This document shows, in pieces, positions 1 through 5,642 of a stretch of 8,105 nucleotides of DNA. A program made the translations under genes and the position numbers. Under the pieces are notes generated by a model. The model searched no databases and was not told the DNA's origin. It was given only the letters and a program-made list of their open reading frames with translations. Every line of letters starts with the position of its first letter. The first letter of the stretch is position 1. Origin of the DNA: Bifidobacterium breve (GTDB lineage: Bacteria; Actinomycetota; Actinomycetes; Mycobacteriales; Mycobacteriaceae). Location of the stretch: contig CALQLM010000029.1 in assembly GCA_943331415.1 (NCBI GenBank), positions 1 to 8,105 of the forward strand. Reading direction: 5' to 3'.

Positions 1-45
1 CACCGTGACTGAGCGCACCGTGCCAGAGCGCACCAAGAATGAGCG
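1..45 (+). repeat. Three imperfect 15-bp tandem repeats
   Basis: Bases 1-15 (caccgtgactgagcg), 16-30 (caccgtgccagagcg) and 31-45 (caccaagaatgagcg) are head-to-tail copies. Copies 1 and 2 differ at two bases and copies 1 and 3 at three. Bases 46-60 may be a decayed fourth copy. They encode the variable N-terminus of the DUF2237 protein (TER, PER and NER motifs in succession). The array begins at the window edge and may continue upstream. Confidence 0.7.
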
Positions 46-421
46 CAATGTGCTGGGCGGCCCCCTGGAGCCGTGTGGCACCGACCCGATGACCGGCTTC
101 TACCGAGACGGCTGCTGCTCCACCGGACCCGAGGATCGCGGACTGCACACCATCTGCGCCGTCGTGACCACGGAGTTCCTCGAACACCAGGCGTCGATCG
201 GCAACGACCTCTCCACACCCATGCCGGCCTACCGATTCCCCGGCCTGGTGCCCGGTGACCGGTGGTGTGTCACCGCCGTCAACTGGCTTCGGGCACACGA
301 TGACGGGCGCGCGGCTCCGGTAGTTCTGGCCAGCACCCACGAGCGCACGCTCGACGTGGTGGACCTCGCCATTCTTCAAGAGCACGCGGTGGACATCCCT
401 GATGACCTCAGCGGTATGTGA
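5..421 (+). CDS. DUF2237 family protein
   Basis: A 138-residue protein that I recognise as DUF2237 from its conserved blocks: NVLGGPLEPC (15-24), TGFYRDGCC (30-38), a GPED stretch (41-44), GNDLSTP (66-72), FPGLVPGDRWC (78-88) and a THE motif (111-113). These match the family's core over almost its full length. No biochemical function is established for the family. Conserved Cys24, Cys37, Cys38, Cys51 and Cys88 with His112 could bind metal or carry redox chemistry, but that is inference. No signal peptide or membrane segment is visible, so it is probably cytosolic. The start is uncertain: GTG at 5 lies at the window edge, the frame is open upstream, and the first 14 residues are a low-complexity extension encoded by a 15-bp tandem repeat. 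GTG at 20 is an alternative. The 3' end overlaps the next gene. Confidence 0.88.
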   Translation: MTERTVPERTKNERNVLGGPLEPCGTDPMTGFYRDGCCSTGPEDRGLHTICAVVTTEFLEHQASIGNDLSTPMPAYRFPGLVPGDRWCVTAVNWLRAHDDGRAAPVVLASTHERTLDVVDLAILQEHAVDIPDDLSGM

Positions 422-935
422 GGTGTTGCGCTGTCGGGCGGTCGTGGCGACACTGGTGTTTGTTGCCGTTGGCTGCGCACGCGGCACCGAGGGGAGTGGG
501 TCCCAGATGAGCCAGAGCGCGTTACCGCCTACAGCAACGGTGACCTACGAGTTTCATGATTCCTCGGTGCCGCCCCCGTACCACCGCAGTTTCGTTCTGA
601 CCTTCACCCGGGACCAGGCCCGGATCATCGTCGACAGTTACGGGGACATCCTCGCCGACCAGGAGGCGCCGATGACCGCGGCGGCTTGGGATGAGGTATC
701 GCAGTCGTTTGCGGATCTGCGTGACATCGTCATCGAGGAGCCGGAGCAGGGATGCACCGGCGGAACCGCGTTCGCGGCCTCGGTCGTCGACGGCGGCGTG
801 ACGAGCTTTTCACTGCACGGCTCGGCCTGTGGCGGGGCGAATTCCAATGCCGAAGAGCGACTGAAGAACTGGGTTCGGCCCGTTCGGGTGCTGTTCCCGC
901 CGATGGATGAGCTGGCACCGGAGGGTAATCGCTGA
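402..935 (+). CDS. Putative small lipoprotein, function unknown
   Basis: I do not recognise this 177-residue protein. It has a short hydrophobic N-terminal segment (residues 12-24) ending in a lipobox-like AVGC with Cys25, then a Gly/Ser-rich linker, so export and lipidation at Cys25 are plausible. The residue at -3 is Ala rather than the preferred Leu, which weakens the call. The mature part is polar, with Cys118 (QGCTGG) and Cys143 (SACGG) positioned as a possible disulfide. The ATG at 402 overlaps the DUF2237 gene by 20 bp. GTG at 423, just after that gene's stop, gives 170 residues and a more typical signal peptide. Neither start has a convincing ribosome site. By memory, the gene before mgtA in M. 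tuberculosis (Rv0556) is similar in size and has one N-terminal hydrophobic segment. Orthology is possible but untested. Confidence 0.7.
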   Translation: MTSAVCEVLRCRAVVATLVFVAVGCARGTEGSGSQMSQSALPPTATVTYEFHDSSVPPPYHRSFVLTFTRDQARIIVDSYGDILADQEAPMTAAAWDEVSQSFADLRDIVIEEPEQGCTGGTAFAASVVDGGVTSFSLHGSACGGANSNAEERLKNWVRPVRVLFPPMDELAPEGNR

Positions 936-1006
936 CCTCGCACCGACGGTGAGGTGACGGCAACTCGACGCTCGCCGTATTCCGGTACGCAACCTCGGCG
1001 ACACCC

Positions 1007-1012
1007 GATAAT
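1007..1012 (+). promoter_or_regulatory. Candidate -10 box for mgtA
   Basis: GATAAT matches the TATAAT consensus at five of six bases and ends 14 bases before the GTG start at 1027. Transcription would start near 1019, giving a leader of only about 8 bases, which fits the absence of a clear ribosome binding site. No good -35 hexamer lies at 16-18 bp, so the assignment rests on the -10 alone. The rest of the 91-bp gap (936-1026) shows nothing else I can name. Confidence 0.4.
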
Positions 1013-1026
1013 GAGATGCTGTCGGC

Positions 1027-2169
1027 GTGCGAGTTGCGATTGTCGCCGAATCGTTTCTGCCCAATGTCAACGGTGTCTCCAACTCGGTGTTGCGGGTGCT
1101 GGAGCATCTGCGCCGCACCGGACACGAGGCCTTAGTCATCGCCCCCGACAATCCCCGCGGTGAACCGCCCGCGCCGCGCATCCATGACGGGATCCGGGTT
1201 CACCGGGTGCCATCGCGGATGTATCCCATGGTGACGTCGCTTCCGCTGAGCATGCCGCGCCCGCGAATCCTACGTGTGTTGCGCGGGTTCGATCCGCACG
1301 TGGTGCACCTGGCATCCCCGGCCATGCTCGGCTATGGCGGACTGCTGGCAGCGCGCAGGTTGGGCGTGCCGACGGTGGCGGTCTATCAGACTGATGTCGC
1401 GGGATTCGCGAGCAGTTACGGGGTGCCGATCGCTGCGCGGGCAGCGTGGGTGTGGAATCGGCATCTACATGGCCTGGCCGACCGCACGCTGGCACCGTCG
1501 ACTGCGGCGATGGAAAGCCTTTGCTCCGAAAGAATTCCCCGCGTCCACTACTGGGCTCGCGGGGTTGATGTCACCGGGTTCGCGCCCTCGGCCCGCGATG
1601 AGCGACTGCGCCGCCAGTGGTCACCGCAGGGTAAGCCGATCGTGGGTTTCGTCGGCCGACTGGCACCGGAGAAGCATGTGGAACGCCTCGCCGCGCTGGC
1701 CCGCCGCGGGGATCTGCAACTGGTCATCGTCGGCGACGGTGTGGATCGGGACAAGCTGCGCACCCTGTTGCCCTCAGCGGTATTCACCGGTGCGCTCTAC
1801 GGGTCGCAACTCTCGGCCGCCTACGCCAGCATGGATGTCTTCGTGCATCCCGGCGAGCATGAGACGTTCTGTCAGGCCGTGCAGGAAGCGCAGGCATCGG
1901 GACTCCCGGTCGTTGCGCCCGATGCCGGCGGTCCGCGGGATCTCGTCGTGCCCTACCGCACCGGGCTGTTGTTGCCGGTGGCCGATTTTGAGTCGCGGCT
2001 GGGCGAAGCGGTCGACCATCTGCTTGCCGAGCGGCACCGCTATTCACTCGCGGCACGGCGCAGTGTGCTGGGCCGGACCTGGCCGGCGATCTGCGATGAA
2101 TTGTTGGGCCACTACGCCGCGGTGCAGGCCGCCGATCGAACCGGGCTCAGGATCGCCCGGAGCGCCTGA
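1027..2169 (+). CDS. mgtA: GDP-mannose-dependent alpha-mannosyltransferase MgtA (GT4)
   Basis: A 380-residue GT-B fold glycosyltransferase of family GT4, very similar over its whole length to what I recall of M. tuberculosis MgtA (Rv0557, 378 residues). The N-terminal domain carries the acceptor-side glycine loop (FLPNVNGVS, 10-18). The C-terminal domain has the donor-phosphate motif [11 protein letters not shown] (207-217, Arg211 and Lys216) and the retaining EX7E motif (Glu279 and Glu287, in [12 protein letters not shown]). In the family, MgtA transfers mannose from GDP-mannose to glucuronosyl-diacylglycerol on the cytoplasmic face of the membrane, making Man1GlcAGroAc2, a base for lipomannan-like glycolipids. 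It was first reported as PimB, but the phosphatidylinositol-mannoside step is now assigned to another gene (pimB', Rv2188c). The start is GTG, chosen because residue 1 begins the conserved [10 protein letters not shown] strand. The gene converges with the ferredoxin gene after 9 bp. Confidence 0.92.
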   Translation: MRVAIVAESFLPNVNGVSNSVLRVLEHLRRTGHEALVIAPDNPRGEPPAPRIHDGIRVHRVPSRMYPMVTSLPLSMPRPRILRVLRGFDPHVVHLASPAMLGYGGLLAARRLGVPTVAVYQTDVAGFASSYGVPIAARAAWVWNRHLHGLADRTLAPSTAAMESLCSERIPRVHYWARGVDVTGFAPSARDERLRRQWSPQGKPIVGFVGRLAPEKHVERLAALARRGDLQLVIVGDGVDRDKLRTLLPSAVFTGALYGSQLSAAYASMDVFVHPGEHETFCQAVQEAQASGLPVVAPDAGGPRDLVVPYRTGLLLPVADFESRLGEAVDHLLAERHRYSLAARRSVLGRTWPAICDELLGHYAAVQAADRTGLRIARSA

Positions 2170-2182
2170 GCGGCAACCTCAG
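2166..2182. terminator. Possible weak convergent hairpin
   Basis: CTGAG (2166-2170) and CTCAG (2178-2182) form a 5-bp inverted repeat around a 7-base loop, spanning both stop codons at the mgtA/ferredoxin junction. There is no T-tract on either side. Opposed TGA stops alone supply part of the symmetry, so this may be chance. Confidence 0.22.
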
Positions 2183-2370
2183 TCCTCGATGCTGAGGGCC
2201 TGGGTGGGGCAGTTCTCGCACGCCTGCTCAAGATCGGTGCGCCGGTCTTCGGGCACCTCGGCCATGAGTATGTGCAGCGCCCCGTCGGCTCCGATCTGAA
2301 AGATGTCCGCGGCAGTGGCCTCGCACAGCCCGATCGAGGAGCATCTGGACTTGTCGACGACGATCTTCAT
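2179..2370 (-). CDS. Small 3Fe-4S-type ferredoxin, P450 redox partner
   Basis: A 63-residue acidic ferredoxin of the actinobacterial single-cluster type that carries electrons from an NAD(P)H ferredoxin reductase to a P450. Cluster ligands are Cys10, Cys16 and Cys54, in the pattern CxxXxxC...CP with the family ending CPTQALS. In this family X is the position where a fourth Cys would sit in a 4Fe-4S protein. It is often His and varies among mycobacterial members. Here it is Ile13, which cannot ligate iron, so a 3Fe-4S cluster is expected. An extra Cys51 lies three residues before Cys54. The ATG overlaps the P450 stop as ATGA, and no Shine-Dalgarno is visible before it, so translation is probably coupled to the P450. 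No reductase gene is present in the window. Confidence 0.92.
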   Translation of the reverse strand: MKIVVDKSRCSSIGLCEATAADIFQIGADGALHILMAEVPEDRRTDLEQACENCPTQALSIED

Positions 2371-3659
2371 CGCGTCGACCCGGTGCGCTTTTCGGGCGTG
2401 AACTCTGCGGTCATGGACACCACCGTATGGAAGAAGTTGCCATTGCCCAATTCCGGCTCGCCCACGGTGTGGATATCGGGCAGCCGGGTCAGCAGTTCCC
2501 GGAATGTGGCACTGATCTGACGACGGGCCAACTGCGCGCCGAGGCAGTGATGGATTCCGCCGCCGCCGAACGCGATGTGCTTGTTCGGCGAGCGGGACAG
2601 CTTCAGTTGTTCGGGATGATCGAACACTTCGGTGTCCATATTGGCCGAGGAGTAGAACATGATCACCTTGTCGCCCTCGGTGATGTGGTGCCCGCCGAGT
2701 TCGGTGTCATGGGCGGCGGTGCGACGGAAGGTCATGATCGGGGTGGCCCAGCGGATGATCTCCTCGACCGCGATGGGTAACCGGCCGTCGAGATCCTCCA
2801 TCAGCCACGCGCGCTGCTGGGAGAAGTCGCTGAGCGCCTTCATACCGTGCGAGATCGACTGCCGGGTGGTGTCATTGCCGGCGATAATCAGCAGGGCGAA
2901 GATCGATGAGATGTCGTCATCGGTCAGCCGTTCACCGTCGACCTCGGCCTGGACCAGCGCGGTCATCAGGTCGTTCTCGGGCTTGCTGCGGCGGGCGGCG
3001 ATGAGCTCATGGGCGATTCCATGAATGGTGGAGACGGTCTGGAACACCCGGGCCAACGGGTCAGCACCCTGCAGCAGCCGCGGATCACGCCAGCCGTCGG
3101 CGAACTGCGATTCGTAGGCGACCGTGCGACGGTGCTCCTCGGGGATGCCGACCATGTCGCAGATGTTGTTCATCGGAACCAGTGCGGCCACCTCCGTGAC
3201 GAAGTCGACTGAACCTTTGGCGGCGATATCGTCGACGATGCGTCGGGAGTTGGCGACGATGTGTTCGTCGATGCGGGCCAACTGCTTGGGCGTGAACGCC
3301 GCCGCCATGAGCCTGCGGATCTTGGTGTGCCGGGGCGGGTCCATCGCGATGAAGCCCTGCGCGGCGTCGAGCACCTCGACGGGCAGCGACTCGAACGTGA
3401 TGCCCTGTCCGGAAAGGAAGTCGCCGGGACGCCGCGTCACCTCCACCAGGTCGGCGTGCCTCACCACGGCCCAGAAGCCCTGATCATTCGGGTCGGCGAA
3501 CATGCCGTTGGTGACCGGTCGGTGCCAGGAGATGGGTCGGCTCGCGCGCAGTTCGGCGAAGACCTTCTCCCTGTCCTTGGCGGTGCCTGCCCAGAACTCC
3601 GATGAGGAGATGTCGGCGGGGTCATAGGGGCGCTCGGCGCGGGTGATGACAGCGGTCAT
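2367..3659 (-). CDS. Cytochrome P450 (soluble, actinobacterial class I)
   Basis: A complete 430-residue soluble P450 monooxygenase. Landmarks in order: MDPPRH (106-111, helix C region), I-helix oxygen-binding AGNDTT (260-265), K-helix ExxR (Glu300-Arg303), the F-x-HPE meander region (346-350), and the heme loop FGGGGIHHCLG (364-374) with the thiolate ligand Cys372. The heme loop has one residue more than the classical FxxGxHxCxG pattern, as I recall for CYP125 and CYP124 proteins. The AGNDTTRQ I-helix also fits that broad lipid- and sterol-related mycobacterial clade. The exact CYP family and the substrate cannot be assigned by eye. It is co-transcribed with the downstream ferredoxin (ATGA overlap) and divergent from a TetR gene, its likely regulator. 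The start at 3659 is supported by a promoter placing the transcript start at or next to the ATG, which suits a leaderless mRNA. Confidence 0.95.
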   Translation of the reverse strand: MTAVITRAERPYDPADISSSEFWAGTAKDREKVFAELRASRPISWHRPVTNGMFADPNDQGFWAVVRHADLVEVTRRPGDFLSGQGITFESLPVEVLDAAQGFIAMDPPRHTKIRRLMAAAFTPKQLARIDEHIVANSRRIVDDIAAKGSVDFVTEVAALVPMNNICDMVGIPEEHRRTVAYESQFADGWRDPRLLQGADPLARVFQTVSTIHGIAHELIAARRSKPENDLMTALVQAEVDGERLTDDDISSIFALLIIAGNDTTRQSISHGMKALSDFSQQRAWLMEDLDGRLPIAVEEIIRWATPIMTFRRTAAHDTELGGHHITEGDKVIMFYSSANMDTEVFDHPEQLKLSRSPNKHIAFGGGGIHHCLGAQLARRQISATFRELLTRLPDIHTVGEPELGNGNFFHTVVSMTAEFTPEKRTGSTR

Positions 3660-3665
3660 GACACG

Positions 3666-3694
3666 AGCATCTGACAGAAACGCAAAAATGTCAA
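3666..3694 (-). promoter_or_regulatory. Promoter of the P450-ferredoxin operon
   Basis: On the minus strand a perfect -35 box TTGACA (3694-3689) is followed by a 17-bp spacer and the -10 candidate GATGCT (3671-3666), which has the conserved A at position 2 and T at position 6. The -10 box ends six bases before the ATG at 3659, so transcription would begin at or next to the start codon. This fits the lack of a Shine-Dalgarno sequence. The -10 is weak, consistent with a controlled promoter. Confidence 0.5.
3672..3693. promoter_or_regulatory. Candidate operator, inverted repeat TGACA-N12-TGTCA
   Basis: TGACA at 3672-3676 and TGTCA at 3689-3693 are inverted half-sites separated by 12 bases, giving a 22-bp site. 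One arm is part of the P450 -35 box and the other abuts its -10 box, so a bound regulator would occlude the promoter. Only the outer five bases of each arm match. The -35 sequence itself supplies one arm, so the symmetry could be incidental. Confidence 0.35.
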
Positions 3695-3698
3695 CAAA

Positions 3699-3710
3699 TA
3701 TCTACAGATA
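3699..3710. promoter_or_regulatory. Candidate operator palindrome TATCT-AC-AGATA
   Basis: A perfect 5-bp inverted repeat with a 2-bp centre lies between the two divergent promoters, 4 bp from the P450 -35 box and touching the candidate tetR -35 region (3709-3714). This is a reasonable binding site for the adjacent TetR regulator, allowing control of both directions. It is shorter than most TetR operators, and the region is AT-rich, which raises the chance rate of such palindromes. Confidence 0.4.
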
Positions 3711-3731
3711 CTCAATTTATGTCGGCTGGGT

Positions 3732-3737
3732 TAGTCT
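3732..3737 (+). promoter_or_regulatory. Candidate -10 box of tetR, leaderless
   Basis: TAGTCT fits the TANNNT consensus and ends seven bases before the ATG at 3745, the usual distance from -10 to transcript start. Together with the lack of a Shine-Dalgarno before 3745, this suggests a leaderless tetR mRNA. The -35 position (3709-3714, TACTCA) matches the consensus at only three of six bases. Confidence 0.45.
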
Positions 3738-3744
3738 TTTCCCC

Positions 3745-4368
3745 ATGACTGTCGTGGACCTTCGGGCGGAAACCCGGGCCTTCGGCCGGGCGCGATTGCG
3801 GGAGCTGGCACTCGATGCCGCCCGCGACGTGGTGCTCACACGAGGCTGGGCGGCGGTGCGGATGGGCGCGATCGCGACGGCGATCGGCATCAGCCGACAG
3901 AGCCTGCACGCCGAGTTCGGCACCAAGGACGATCTCGGCAACGCACTCATCATGCGGGAGACGGCTGAGTTCTTCGAGGGCATGCAGGCGCTGCTGGCCG
4001 AGCATCCGGGTGACCTCGCCGGCGGGGTTGCCGCGGCAGCGCAGTACATGGTGTCCATCGCCCGTGGCAATCCGCTGCTGGAGACGATCCTGACCCGCAC
4101 GCCCGGCAATGGCGGCGATATGTCGCTGCTGTCGCTGCTGACAGTCCGCGGCGAACCGCTCATCGAGAACGCCATCGAATCATTCGGCGCCTGGGTCGGC
4201 GGACAGTGGCCCTCGGCGGATCCCGGGGATGTGCGCGTGATGGTGGAAAGCGTTGTGCGCCTGTGCCTGAGCCACATCTTGACCCCGACCAAGTCCGCTG
4301 AGGACGTTGCGGCCGATCTCGCGGTGGTGGCGTGCCGTTGCCTGGGGCTACCCGATCCGGCTTACTGA
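3745..4368 (+). CDS. TetR/AcrR family transcriptional regulator
   Basis: A 207-residue TetR-type repressor. The N-terminal domain has the usual three-helix DNA-binding region, with the helix-turn-helix at about residues 39-58 (IATAIGISRQSLHAEFGTKDDL region). The recognition-helix end reads SLHAEFGTKDDL where most family members have TLYxxF. The ligand-binding half (about 75-207) is divergent, as is normal. Its SHILTPTKSAEDVAADLA region recalls the C-terminal domain of QsdR-like regulators, a tentative likeness from memory. The frame is open upstream to an ATG at 3643, but that start would lie inside the P450 gene. ATG 3745 is preferred because the TetR fold begins soon after it and a -10 box sits seven bases upstream. 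Being divergent from the P450-ferredoxin operon, it probably represses that operon and itself, with a P450 substrate or product as inducer (inference). Confidence 0.9.
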   Translation: MTVVDLRAETRAFGRARLRELALDAARDVVLTRGWAAVRMGAIATAIGISRQSLHAEFGTKDDLGNALIMRETAEFFEGMQALLAEHPGDLAGGVAAAAQYMVSIARGNPLLETILTRTPGNGGDMSLLSLLTVRGEPLIENAIESFGAWVGGQWPSADPGDVRVMVESVVRLCLSHILTPTKSAEDVAADLAVVACRCLGLPDPAY

Positions 4369-4389
4369 ACCCAATCTCTATTGGGCCAG
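4365..4389. terminator. Candidate bidirectional hairpin between convergent genes
   Basis: CCCAAT (4370-4375) and ATTGGG (4380-4385) form a perfect 6-bp stem with a CTCT loop. A further CTG/CAG pairing (4365-4367 with 4387-4389) extends it across a small 2-by-1 internal loop. It covers the tetR stop (4366-4368) and the opposing TAG stop (4380-4378). No T-tract follows on either strand, so it would be a non-canonical terminator of the kind common in mycobacteria. Confidence 0.45.
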
Positions 4390-4911
4390 CGGCGTGCAGC
4401 TGTAAGGATTGGGCACCGAGAAGTGCACGGCCGGCATTCCGTCGGCGTCGATGAACTCGGTGTCGGGACCCCACGTGGTGCCCGGCTTGATCCACGGCGG
4501 AGCGCCCAGGGGGTAGGCGACGGTCAATTCGGTGTAGAACTGCAGACCGGCGGGGCACCCCGGCTTCGTCGGCGCCATCGGATTCCAGGCGTGCACGATG
4601 ATGGGGTTGAACAGGTGCGGCCCTTGCGCACAGTCGGGTTGGCACTCCACCGAGTTGTCCATCCCGGTACCGACGGCACCGCCGGGCCCCCACGACAGCC
4701 ATCTCATGTTCTCCATCACCGAGGTCGAGTCGCAGTTGTAGGTCACCTCTGTCGGCCTCTCGACCACCGGATCGCTGGGATCCCAGCATTTTCCGATCAG
4801 ATAGGTGACATCAGCCGGGGGTTGATCCGGATCGGCACCTGCTGTGGGTGTCACCAATGAGAGCAACGCCAGCGCGCCGCATCCCGCCGACAGTGCAATA
4901 GCGCGCATCAT
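4378..4911 (-). CDS. Secreted cysteine-rich protein, function unknown
   Basis: I do not recognise a named family. The 177-residue product begins with a clear Sec signal peptide: hydrophobic core AIALSAGCGALALLSLV (4-20), then TPTAGA with likely cleavage after Ala26, giving a mature protein starting DPDQPP, a style common in mycobacterial secreted proteins. The mature part of about 151 residues has six cysteines (42, 60, 90, 94, 119, 172), enough for three disulfides. It is rich in Pro, Gly and Trp and has no further membrane segment. The start is well supported: AAAGGAG at 4922-4916 precedes tandem ATGs at 4911 (spacing 4) and 4908 (spacing 7). The second has the better spacing, and the difference is one Met. 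The frame is open upstream to 5205, but that part runs into the divergent membrane-protein gene and is not credible. It converges with tetR. Confidence 0.8.
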   Translation of the reverse strand: MMRAIALSAGCGALALLSLVTPTAGADPDQPPADVTYLIGKCWDPSDPVVERPTEVTYNCDSTSVMENMRWLSWGPGGAVGTGMDNSVECQPDCAQGPHLFNPIIVHAWNPMAPTKPGCPAGLQFYTELTVAYPLGAPPWIKPGTTWGPDTEFIDADGMPAVHFSVPNPYSCTPLAQ

Positions 4912-4915
4912 CGAA

Positions 4916-4937
4916 CTCCTTTCCGCGTCGAATCCTA
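4916..4937 (-). promoter_or_regulatory. Promoter -10 candidate and strong RBS of the secreted protein gene
   Basis: On the minus strand TAGGAT (4937-4932) fits TANNNT. It is followed, after room for a transcript start near 4925, by a consensus Shine-Dalgarno AAAGGAG (4922-4916). This ribosome site decides the start at 4911/4908. No convincing -35 hexamer is seen at the right distance. Confidence 0.4.
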
Positions 4938-4974
4938 GTGCCCGAGGCTCGGCTCGCGACCGCGTGCCAATGCG

Positions 4975-4980
4975 GTACGG
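4975..4980 (+). promoter_or_regulatory. Candidate -10 box of the membrane protein gene
   Basis: TACGGT fits TANNNT and lies 35 bp before the ATG at 5016, inside the 104-bp divergent region. It would leave a leader of about 28 bases containing the GGAGGGGAG ribosome site. There is no clear -35, so this is a weak call. Confidence 0.25.
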
Positions 4981-5015
4981 TCGCCGCATCCCTGCACAAC
5001 TGCCGGAGGGGAGCC

Positions 5016-5555
5016 ATGCCACGCCTCGAAGCGCGCCGCACGCGGCCGCCGCGGCTTCCGTGGTTGAGCCGCGGACTGGTGGCCGGCGCTGCCGGCACCG
5101 CCGCGATGGCCACCTGGTATCACGTCGAACGCAGAGTGCGCCGCGGCCGATACACCGGCGTGACGACCCTCGCCGACGGCACACCGGTGGAGGGACTGTT
5201 CTCACACGAGGGCCTGGATTACGACGACAGTGTGGTTCCGGGACAGATCGTCGCCTCCCTGCTGAAGTTGCCCGAGCCCACGCCGCGTCAGGCCGGGGCG
5301 ATCACACTGCTGTTGCGGTGGACCTATGGTTCAGCGTTCGGTATCGCGCACGTGTGGCTGCGTAAGCGACTGCGTGAGCCTGCCGCCAGCCTGCTGTTCG
5401 GCAGTGTGTTGATGGCCGTGACCTCGGTGGCCTTCCCGGTGCTGGGCCGCACCCCGGTTCCGTGGCGCTGGCCGGTGGACGCTCAACTCAGTTCGATCGG
5501 CAGCCACTCGGCCTACATCATCACCGCCTCCGCGCTGGACAACATCCTGCGGTGA
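5016..5555 (+). CDS. Small membrane protein, function unknown
   Basis: A 179-residue protein I cannot assign to a named family. It begins with a basic N-terminus (RLEARRTRPPR). Hydrophobic segments follow at about residues 19-35 (LVAGAAGTAAMATWY), 93-115 (AGAITLLLRWTYGSAFGIAHV) and 123-143 (AASLLFGSVLMAVTSVAFPVL), with a weaker one near 163-176. This suggests three or four membrane spans, with a soluble stretch at about 40-90. The Ser/Gly/Ala-rich helices and the RWTYGSAFGIAH segment loosely resemble small DUF1440-like membrane proteins, but I would not assign it. The start is ATG 5016, preceded by a strong purine-rich ribosome site (GGAGGGGAG, 5005-5013). The longer form from 4938 adds a Cys-rich leader with no ribosome site. 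It is divergent from the secreted-protein gene across 104 bp, and ndh follows 87 bp later. Confidence 0.8.
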   Translation: MPRLEARRTRPPRLPWLSRGLVAGAAGTAAMATWYHVERRVRRGRYTGVTTLADGTPVEGLFSHEGLDYDDSVVPGQIVASLLKLPEPTPRQAGAITLLLRWTYGSAFGIAHVWLRKRLREPAASLLFGSVLMAVTSVAFPVLGRTPVPWRWPVDAQLSSIGSHSAYIITASALDNILR

Positions 5556-5630
5556 AATACCCACGGGACCCGGGGCGTCGGCGATAGCCTGACGTCTTGT
5601 CCAGAGTCTTCGCCGTACTGCGTTCGTCCT

Positions 5631-5636
5631 GAAGGA
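5631..5636 (+). promoter_or_regulatory. Ribosome binding site of ndh
   Basis: GAAGGA lies six bases upstream of the ATG at 5643 and fixes the start of the NADH dehydrogenase. The remaining gap after the membrane-protein gene (5556-5630) contains TAGCCT at 5585-5590, a possible -10 box without a -35. It holds no clear terminator, so ndh may be read from its own promoter or from upstream. Confidence 0.6.
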
Positions 5637-5642
5637 ATCACC

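Noticed and set aside
1274..2299. 341-codon plus-strand frame overlapping mgtA in another register
   Set aside because: Its product is rich in Trp, Arg, Cys and Pro, typical of an off-frame shadow, and mgtA is conserved throughout.
3643..3744. N-terminal extension of the TetR protein from ATG 3643
   Set aside because: It would begin inside the P450 coding region and run through the AT-rich promoter region. The TetR fold and a -10 box support ATG 3745.
4912..5205. Upstream extension of the secreted-protein frame
   Set aside because: It overlaps the divergent membrane-protein gene antisense, and a consensus ribosome site followed by a signal peptide fixes the start at 4911/4908.
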